Positions 61,041 to 64,000 of a stretch of DNA of 64,000 nucleotides are shown piece by piece (position 1 is the first letter of the stretch; each line of letters begins with the position of its first letter). Below the pieces are notes generated by a model. That model searched no databases. It was given only the letters and a program-made list of their open reading frames with translations, and was not told the DNA's origin. Position numbers and translations under genes: made by a program. This DNA is from Panonychus citri (lineage: Eukaryota > Arthropoda > Arachnida > Trombidiformes > Tetranychidae): the NCBI RefSeq assembly GCF_014898815.1, contig NW_026515460.1, positions 1-64,000 of the forward strand. The letters run 5' to 3'.

Positions 61041-61440
61041 CTTGTCAACGTTGTGATGAGTTTCCACTCACCGCAGTTTATTAAATGCTATAAGTGAGAT
61101 CGATGAGATAATAGTTACGAACTATATTATTAATAGAATTGGACAAATTTTATAATGGGAAAAGTTTCCAAATTAATTGCATAATTTTCACATAAGAATT
61201 GTTGAATAACTGTTATTTAGAATCTATTGTCAATTTATATCATTTAATTCATCAAAGATTGTACATTCTAGTTACTAACAATTCTAACGGAATCATTTAT
61301 CGTTCCTAATGGATAAATTATACGACTATTAACTGTAACACTTAATGTTTTAAGCTCTTTCTCTATGCTCTTTATTGTACTAATATTTGACATTTCAACT
61401 TTAATCCCAAGAAAATAATTCAATGAAATTCACTTTTATT
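61041..61440. other. 5' flank of member I
   Basis: No gene. The conserved TTATGATTTTACGATTAAAT block of the other members was not found here. Confidence 0.5.
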
Positions 61441-61447
61441 ATTACAA

Positions 61448-61850
61448 TAAATTGTTTTTTGTTTTCATTCTCAGGGACTTTTACTATCTCAATGAACGTT
61501 ATGGCGTCGAAGATGAAAACTTTCACCGAGACGAAGATGTTAACGCTTACAATAATATCGTTGCTGAATATGGATCTAGAAAAAGAAGCGGATAAACAAA
61601 ATGAATATCAATTGGATCGAGTAAGCCCATGGGTTCATTTGATGGTCTATCAATTTGTTCTATTCAAACCGTAGGTTAATTAGATAATTTTCTCAGAAGT
61701 CCCTCGAAATATTTTAAATATTTATAACTTTTTTTCAAGTTTTGTGAATTTGTAATTGTACAAAAAAAATAACTCAATCTATTCGAAATAAAATCGTTCT
61801 TGCTTTATTAATTGCCTCTTTCGACATCCAAGCCTTTAAAAACACTAGAA
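61448..61850 (+). repeat. Duplicate of the cuticle gene's last exon and 3' flank
   Basis: Matches 52534-52925. It includes an intact acceptor (TCATTCTCAG ending at 61474), the exon equivalent 61475-61595 and the AATAAA region. In the exon the differences seen are silent (GTT/GTC, AGT/AGC), while the downstream flank shows more changes. It lies on the same strand as the cuticle gene, 8.9 kb downstream of the original exon, and is followed by IR-like member J just as the original is followed by member E. Confidence 0.9.
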
Positions 61851-62077
61851 GAAATATTAATATTTGAATAGTTCTTACAAATCAAAAGTTAACTGGACAA
61901 AAGTAAAGTTACTAATTTTTCTCTTTTCTTCTTTATTTTGTTAATTATTTCTCTGTTATTATTATTTCTGTATACAGATGATTTTTTATTTAAAACGACC
62001 TAAAGTATCAATCGAGCTTCTAGTATGAACGAGACTAAAGTGATCAAGGGATTTTATTATTAGTCACATTCAGCTTT
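61851..62077. other. IR-like 3' flank
   Basis: 61990-62077 matches the flanks at 56880 and 52905 (GAGCTTCTAGTATGAACGAG). No gene. Confidence 0.55.
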
Positions 62078-63324
62078 CTAAAGGTTTCCAAAAACCAAAG
62101 GATATTGATTTGTCAATTTCATGGTAAGATGTTCAATGATAAAAGCGAAAAACGCGAGAAAATTAAGTGACACATAAAGATACAGAAAATCAGAAAAATT
62201 AGAATAGTTAATTGGTCGATATGAACTTTGAGGGTGAGTATTCAGCTTTTCGAAGTGGCAACATTGTGGGTAGTATTTTCTTATCGAAGGAGCATAAAAC
62301 CTGCTTATCATTCGGTCTACAGTGGCAGACCAAAGTCCTTGACCAATACCTGCATATGAACATTTAATTATCCAACGTTTCTTATGAGGGTTCGTGGTGT
62401 TATAAATGAGTGCATACAAATCTTCATAATAATAACGTGTTCCAATATGATAGAGAAAATTATTAACTCCGTTCATTTGCATCTTTACAATACAAAGATT
62501 TTTTAACAGTGATGATACTCCAAAGTCTGTACCAAAATGTGTTAAAATTGGTTTATAAAGATTTTTGGGAAAATATTCAAAGATTTCATCAGTTGTAATA
62601 GAAATTAGGGGATTTGATAAACCATATCTTTCATTTGCTCGCTCCAGGCAATTGTACCCGGCAAAAGTAGTACAATTAACTTTGGGACGAGAATACAAGT
62701 CAGACCATTTGTTGACTGGTGTTGGTCGAAGGGATATCAATAATTCAGTCGTGAACGATGTTGAAAATAGATGAAAATGTATTGAACAGAAAATGAACAA
62801 GAAAGAAACAAGAGTAAACCAAATTTACTCTTAAACAGCAATAGAAACTTTTGGAGTCGAGATTTATTAATATTCTCGTTTCTATCTCCAATTATCGAAT
62901 TTGATCTCATGAAATATATCACTGAACCGAAAATAAACAACAACGAGATGAGAAGGTAAACAGAATAATTGAAGATTTCAAATGCAGATAGAATTCCCTT
63001 GTTAATTGAAGGGGTGGACGAGTTTGGATAGAAATTCAAGAAGGCGCAATAGCTACTCTTAAACACCGGACTTAGTGTAACATTTGTCAATCCATAGCTA
63101 AATTCACGGATGTTTTTTGTCCTAAACATCAGGTCATAATTTCCCGATAAAAAAATTGAGAGGTGACTTTCATTGTTACGTGTCTCTGGAATAAATGAAT
63201 ATTCTATTGGAACGTTGCCTAAAAAATTAGAAGCAATGAAAAAATTAGCTAAATAAGCTTTCGGGAGTGGCCTCTCTTCGTAATCGGTGTAGAAAACTTT
63301 AAAAGGATCTTGAGTGAAATTCAT
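62078..63324 (-). pseudogene. IR-like family member J, one frameshift
   Basis: Family start at 63324 (MNFTQDPFKVFY; another ATG six bases upstream). The frame is intact through the S1-like half, the first membrane segment and FGLLLFLSCSFSVQYIF, then shifts at about 62773-62775 where one G is missing from the paralogues' AGATGGAAAATG. The second frame continues HLFSTSFTTELLISLRPTP and the complete S2-like half to 62078. Length 415 codons plus two bases. Confidence 0.8.
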
Positions 63325-64000
63325 TTTCATCACCTCTATACAAACCTTTCAACAATTTAACAAAAGCATAAGCTAAAATGAACGAAATGAAATCATTACA
63401 ATTGAGAGTTTTGCTTAATCAAATTTAAAAAAACTACTGAAGGTATAATTTGTTTTGAAAATTTTCTATCCACATTTTATCATTGATTAAATTGTCATCT
63501 AAAATTCCATCAATTAATTATGATTTTACAATTAAATAAGATAAATATCAGCAATATCTTCTGTCATCAATTGATAATTTATTAGACACAATTTCATTGT
63601 AAATGTCTAAATCTTTTAAACAGGTATGTTTTTTAATTATTAATATTATCTTCGATTGCCTTTCTATTAATGTCTTCATATTCAGAACCAGAGCCAGAAC
63701 CTGAATATTATGTTAGTGCAGCTGAAAATTGACAAATAACTTTAATTATTGATTATTCAATAAATAGTCCGTTTTAATCATTTAAATTTTCACAAATGAT
63801 AGAAAAATTTATGAGGATTCTAATGATATTAAATAATAGTAAATCCGATAATTAACAGAAAATTAACAACTATTTTAAGACTAATTGTTGGAAATTATTG
63901 AAACCTTAAAGCTAGAAAACAATGTAAAGCACTTCATAGATAACCATTACTAATGAAGAAAAATGATTGATCATTGACTAATTGTTTCTTCAAATTGAAA
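63325..64000. other. 5' flank of member J and window end
   Basis: Contains the family block TTATGATTTTACAATTAAAT at 63518-63537. A short coding-like stretch at about 63680-63732 (EPEPEPEYYVSAAEN, then a stop) could be an exon end of another gene but is too short to call. Confidence 0.5.

Noticed and set aside
63680..63732. Short EPEPEPEYYVSAAEN-like coding stretch
   Set aside because: Looks like the end of an exon, but with only about 17 codons and no related exon in the window it cannot be supported.

Overview
This is a eukaryotic nuclear window, AT-rich, with spliceosomal introns (GT..AG) and runs of ATC/ATG and GA repeats. Gene content (a peritrophin-type cuticle protein with a TATA box plus TCAGT initiator, a MEC-2/stomatin, and a lineage-specific three-TM family resembling ionotropic receptors) points to an arthropod. 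A mite or other chelicerate is my guess; the species cannot be fixed from the sequence.

Layout. 1-5 kb is compact: the 3' two-thirds of NOG1/GTPBP4 (+), a small coiled-coil gene broken by a frame change (+), and a complete MEST-like alpha/beta hydrolase (-). 5.2-25 kb is one long stomatin gene (-) with five common exons and two alternative in-phase first exons. 26.7-33 kb is a rearranged block: an ionotropic-receptor-like (IR-like) remnant, a duplicated last exon of a Rab gene carrying two TA-flanked palindromic elements, a 1,029-bp element with perfect 76-bp inverted repeats and a 6-bp target duplication that encodes a TATA-binding-protein-like protein, and a frameshifted IR-like gene. 35.4-40.4 kb carries the intact Rab34/36-like gene and TAMM41 (both +). 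41.3-44.2 kb holds an IR-like gene and its inverted partial copy. 45.7-50.4 kb is gene-poor. 50.5-52.7 kb is a CPAP1-type cuticle protein (+). 53-63.3 kb is an IR-like array, mostly on the minus strand, with two intact members, several broken ones, a 1.2-kb foldback element and a second copy of the cuticle gene's last exon.

The most interesting object is the element at 30187-31215. Its 5'-AG...CT-3' termini, long inverted repeats and 6-bp target duplication are the hallmarks of Polinton/Maverick transposons, yet it is only about 1 kb and its main open reading frame is a divergent TBP core that keeps aromatic residues at all four DNA-kinking positions. A second theme is that terminal exons of unrelated neighbours (Rab, cuticle protein) were duplicated beside IR-like genes, and that inverted-repeat elements landed in the duplicates, where the undisturbed paralogue documents the empty site.
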